Assembly (NCBI RefSeq): GCF_023278085.1
Contig: NZ_CP066265.1
Span: 62,001-126,000, forward strand
From: Pseudomonas syringae
Lineage (GTDB): Bacteria > Pseudomonadota > Gammaproteobacteria > Pseudomonadales > Pseudomonadaceae
Reading direction: 5' to 3'
Length of the DNA stretch: 64,000 nucleotides
The position numbers and the translations under genes are program-made. The notes beneath the pieces were generated by a model that did no database searches, had not been told where the DNA came from, and saw only the letters and a list, made by a program, of their open reading frames with translations. Shown piece after piece: positions 61,997 through 64,000 of the stretch; position 1 is the stretch's first letter; every line of letters begins with the position of its first letter.

Positions 61997-63021
61997 AAGA
62001 GGGGAATCCCCGGCCTGCCTGTACCAAGGTCCCCAAAACAGGTGATGTATAACCTAATGCAGAGGGCGTGCCAGTTTTCATTAACGAGTCCTGAAAAACT
62101 TCTCCATATTTTAATTCGCCTCGCCCCTTTCAACCTGTGTGTTCTCTGTAAATCACATAACTGTTTGAAATTTAAATGTTTTATAAATCCAGCGGAGCAC
62201 TGCATCATGGCCGCCATCCTGAGCAGGTCATAGTGCCGTGCTGCGCCCTCTCGATAAGACACTGAGTACCGAAGCCTCCACTTCTGCACCAGCGCACTCA
62301 ATTTGCGCACCACGCAAGCGCACAAACCCATACTGATGCACTCATTCGCTGGAAGGCGACCGTCGGCCCGCATTGTTCCTCCCCCGCATATAAACGCCTC
62401 TTCGCGCATCTGCCAAATGGCCGAGTGGAGCTGCGCGCGACACCGAAATTGCCTTTTTGTTCATCTGGTCTACAGTGATGAACGGGTTTTCATCGCGAAA
62501 AGACCTTGAAAATGGCCCAGAAAAGCAAAGTGAAGAATTTTTTTTGTGCTTGAAGAGGGTGCGTCGTCAAAGTGATGACAACTGTCACATTAACTGACTA
62601 GTCTCCCCGAAGTGCCCGAACTACAAGGCTTTCACCGGTTGGCCACTATTGTGCCTTCCATGAGTGCAGGGCCCGGAACGGCTGCATTTTTGCGGTTGGG
62701 TGCGTGAAAACAAGAGATCTGACGAACGGTACCAAAATATATTTTGGGAATTGGGTAATTAGGTCGATACACTCCGTGACGTTGTTGCTGACACGAGTTG
62801 TGACATATGACTGGATGTTCTCAAGATTCTTGAAAAAGCTTCTTTAGCGCATAAAAGCATTTGGTCAACGTGTTGCCATCGACAAACGCGGTCTAGTCAA
62901 AAGTCAGGGCGAACAGAATCCATTGATCTCGGATCGGGACTGTCGCCTATCGCTAATCCGTGGGTCAGGGCAAAGCCCGGCACCATGGATATAAAAAATT
63001 AGATTCACGAGGAGCGTAGCA
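61997..63021. other. Long intergenic region, partly AT-rich, before oprD
   Basis: About 1 kb with no gene I can support. The left 200 bp (62040-62210) is AT-rich, unlike its surroundings. The middle has atypical base use with a long minus-strand frame (61927-62409) that has no family-like features. The right 450 bp (62530-63021), with repeated ATATATTTT and TTGTTGCTG patches, should hold the porin promoter. A CTGTCACATTAACTGAC stretch at 62582-62599 vaguely resembles a Pho box. The boundary looks like a former insertion or rearrangement point; not proven. Confidence 0.5.
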
Positions 63022-64000
63022 ATGAAGAAGTCCACCCTGGCTTTGGCCGTCACTGTCGGTGTATTGGCTCAGCAGGCCAGTGCAGCTGGTTTTCTGGAAG
63101 ACAGTAAAGCGTCCGTCAGTTCTCGTACCCTGTATTTTGACAACGATTTCCGCGAAGGCACCACCCACAACAACCGCGAGACGGCCACTGGCCTGAAATT
63201 CGACTACCTGTCGGGCTTCACTCAGGGCACCGTTGGTTTTGGTCTGGACCTGCAAGGTCTGGTCGGTGTTCACCTTGACGGTGGCCGTGGCGCTCACTCC
63301 GGTGCTTTGAACGGCGGCATTCTGCCTACCGACAGCGACGGTTCTGCTGTCAACGAGTGGAGCCGTCTGGGCGCCAACGGCAAGGTACGCTTCTCGAAAA
63401 CCGAGCTGAAAGTCGGTAATGCACTGGCACCTAACCTGCCAATCCTGGTCAGCAACGACGGTCGTCTTCTGCCTCAGGCTTTCCAGGGCGGCATCCTGAC
63501 TTCCAAAGATCTGGACAACGTGACCTTCACCGCTGGCCAACTGGACAAGTCCATCGGCCGTGCCTCGAGCAACTGGACTGACCTGTCCATTGCCGGCGCT
63601 TCGCAGACCAGCGATCAGTTCCGCTTCGCCGGTGCTGACTGGAAAGTCACCAAAGACCTGACCCTGCAGTACTACTACGCCAACCTGGAAGACTTCTACA
63701 AGCAGCACTTCCTGGGTCTGGTTCATGTTTACCCGATCAGCGACAACCAGTCTTTCAAGACTGACCTGCGTTATTTCAACAGCAGCTCTGACGGCAAAAA
63801 CAGCGACGCCGCTACCGGCTACCGTTTCAACAACAACAACGGTTATGCCAAGAACGCTGGCGAAGTGGATAACTCCACCTGGTCTGCCATGTTCACCTAC
63901 TCCTTGGGTGGCCATGCGTTGATGGTTGGTCATCAGCAGGTTGGTGATGACGGCGGTATGGTTTTCCTGAACCAGGGCAACGTAACCAAAGACGGCACTT
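63022..64000 (+). CDS. OprD-family outer membrane porin (partial at the 3' end)
   Basis: The first 326 codons of an OprD-type 18-stranded porin; the rest lies beyond the window. It begins with a signal peptide (MKKSTLALAVTVGVLAQQASA, cleaved after about residue 21). The mature start GFLEDSKASVSSRTLYFDNDFREG is typical of the family, as are later blocks such as NLPILVSNDGRLLPQAFQGG and the many aromatic-flanked beta strands. The ribosome binding site GAGGAG lies seven bases before the ATG. Substrate class (basic amino acids, aromatics or others) needs the full sequence. It is preceded by a long spacer; regulation is unknown. Confidence 0.93.
   Translation, partial: MKKSTLALAVTVGVLAQQASAAGFLEDSKASVSSRTLYFDNDFREGTTHNNRETATGLKFDYLSGFTQGTVGFGLDLQGLVGVHLDGGRGAHSGALNGGILPTDSDGSAVNEWSRLGANGKVRFSKTELKVGNALAPNLPILVSNDGRLLPQAFQGGILTSKDLDNVTFTAGQLDKSIGRASSNWTDLSIAGASQTSDQFRFAGADWKVTKDLTLQYYYANLEDFYKQHFLGLVHVYPISDNQSFKTDLRYFNSSSDGKNSDAATGYRFNNNNGYAKNAGEVDNSTWSAMFTYSLGGHALMVGHQQVGDDGGMVFLNQGNVTKDGT

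Noticed and set aside
61927..62409. 160-codon minus-strand frame in the oprD gap
   Set aside because: Starts without a ribosome binding site, covers the end of the preceding gene and contains no recognisable domain; considered as a possible transposase remnant but not supported.
62582..62599. Pho-box-like CTGTCACATTAACTGAC before oprD
   Set aside because: Only the first half-site fits CTGTCAT; the second has several mismatches.

Overview
The window looks like chromosomal DNA of a fluorescent pseudomonad, most probably the Pseudomonas syringae group. This is an inference from protein content and gene order, not a database match. The markers are sutA, class I cyaA, the rimABK operon, the lptM-lysA-dapF-DUF484-xerC-HAD operon, hslR/hslO/pckA, asmA-mutY-yggX, a monofunctional hisB operon, and the gpmI-envC-ctpA and rhodanese-grxC-secB blocks. 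These occur in an order much like other pseudomonads, interrupted by a long accessory stretch at about 20-41 kb. No rRNA, CRISPR array, prophage or intact insertion sequence was seen.

Layout. 0.2-1.1 kb: yjbQ and the RNA polymerase adaptor gene sutA. 1.15-5.7 kb (minus): lptM-lysA-dapF-DUF484-xerC-HAD, combining the last steps of lysine/peptidoglycan precursor synthesis with chromosome-dimer resolution. 5.9-7.0 kb: cyaY, a DUF1289 gene and rnk. 7.3-11.9 kb: cyaA, two small conserved genes and a GST. 12-16 kb: gltP and rimABK (ribosomal protein S6 modification linked to cyclic-di-GMP). 16.1-20 kb: hslR, hslO, pckA and a GNAT gene.

19.98-22 kb holds three genes I do not recognise, preceded by AT-rich spacer and apparently lineage-restricted. 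22.4-24.1 kb holds a cupin and a GNAT gene. 24.6-37.7 kb is the most distinctive part: a collinear catabolic cluster. It has a HAD hydrolase, a PuuB-like amine oxidase, a Tat-exported oligopeptide/opine-type binding protein, two permeases, one fused double ATPase, a three-subunit flavin/iron-sulfur dehydrogenase of the hydrogen-cyanide-synthase/opine-oxidase type, an ArgE-like M20 hydrolase and a GabD-like aldehyde dehydrogenase. Several of the genes overlap by an ATGA. Together they read as an import-then-oxidise-then-deacylate route for an opine-like or N-substituted amino compound; the substrate is unknown.

37.7-41.2 kb: a small conserved gene, a BdlA-like cytosolic chemoreceptor, a small lipoprotein, a parDE locus whose toxin gene is broken by an internal deletion, and tRNA-Phe. 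41.3-45 kb: asmA-mutY-yggX. 45.5-48.7 kb: an OFA-family transporter and an aromatic/aspartate aminotransferase. 48.8-51.9 kb: hisB-hisH-DUF2164-hisA-hisF, closed by a large hairpin terminator. 52.1-54.4 kb: an orphan periplasmic binding protein and a secreted trypsin-like protease. 54.5-59.7 kb (minus): gpmI, envC, ctpA and a polysaccharide-deacetylase-like gene, for glycolysis and cell-wall processing. 59.8-62 kb: rhodanese, grxC, secB, trmL and a small membrane protein. After about 1 kb of atypical, partly AT-rich spacer, the window ends inside an OprD-family porin gene.

A family of short palindromic repeats built on GTGACGCTCYGCGTCAC-like cores recurs in at least four intergenic gaps (about 7.1, 11.9, 23.2 and 47.4 kb).
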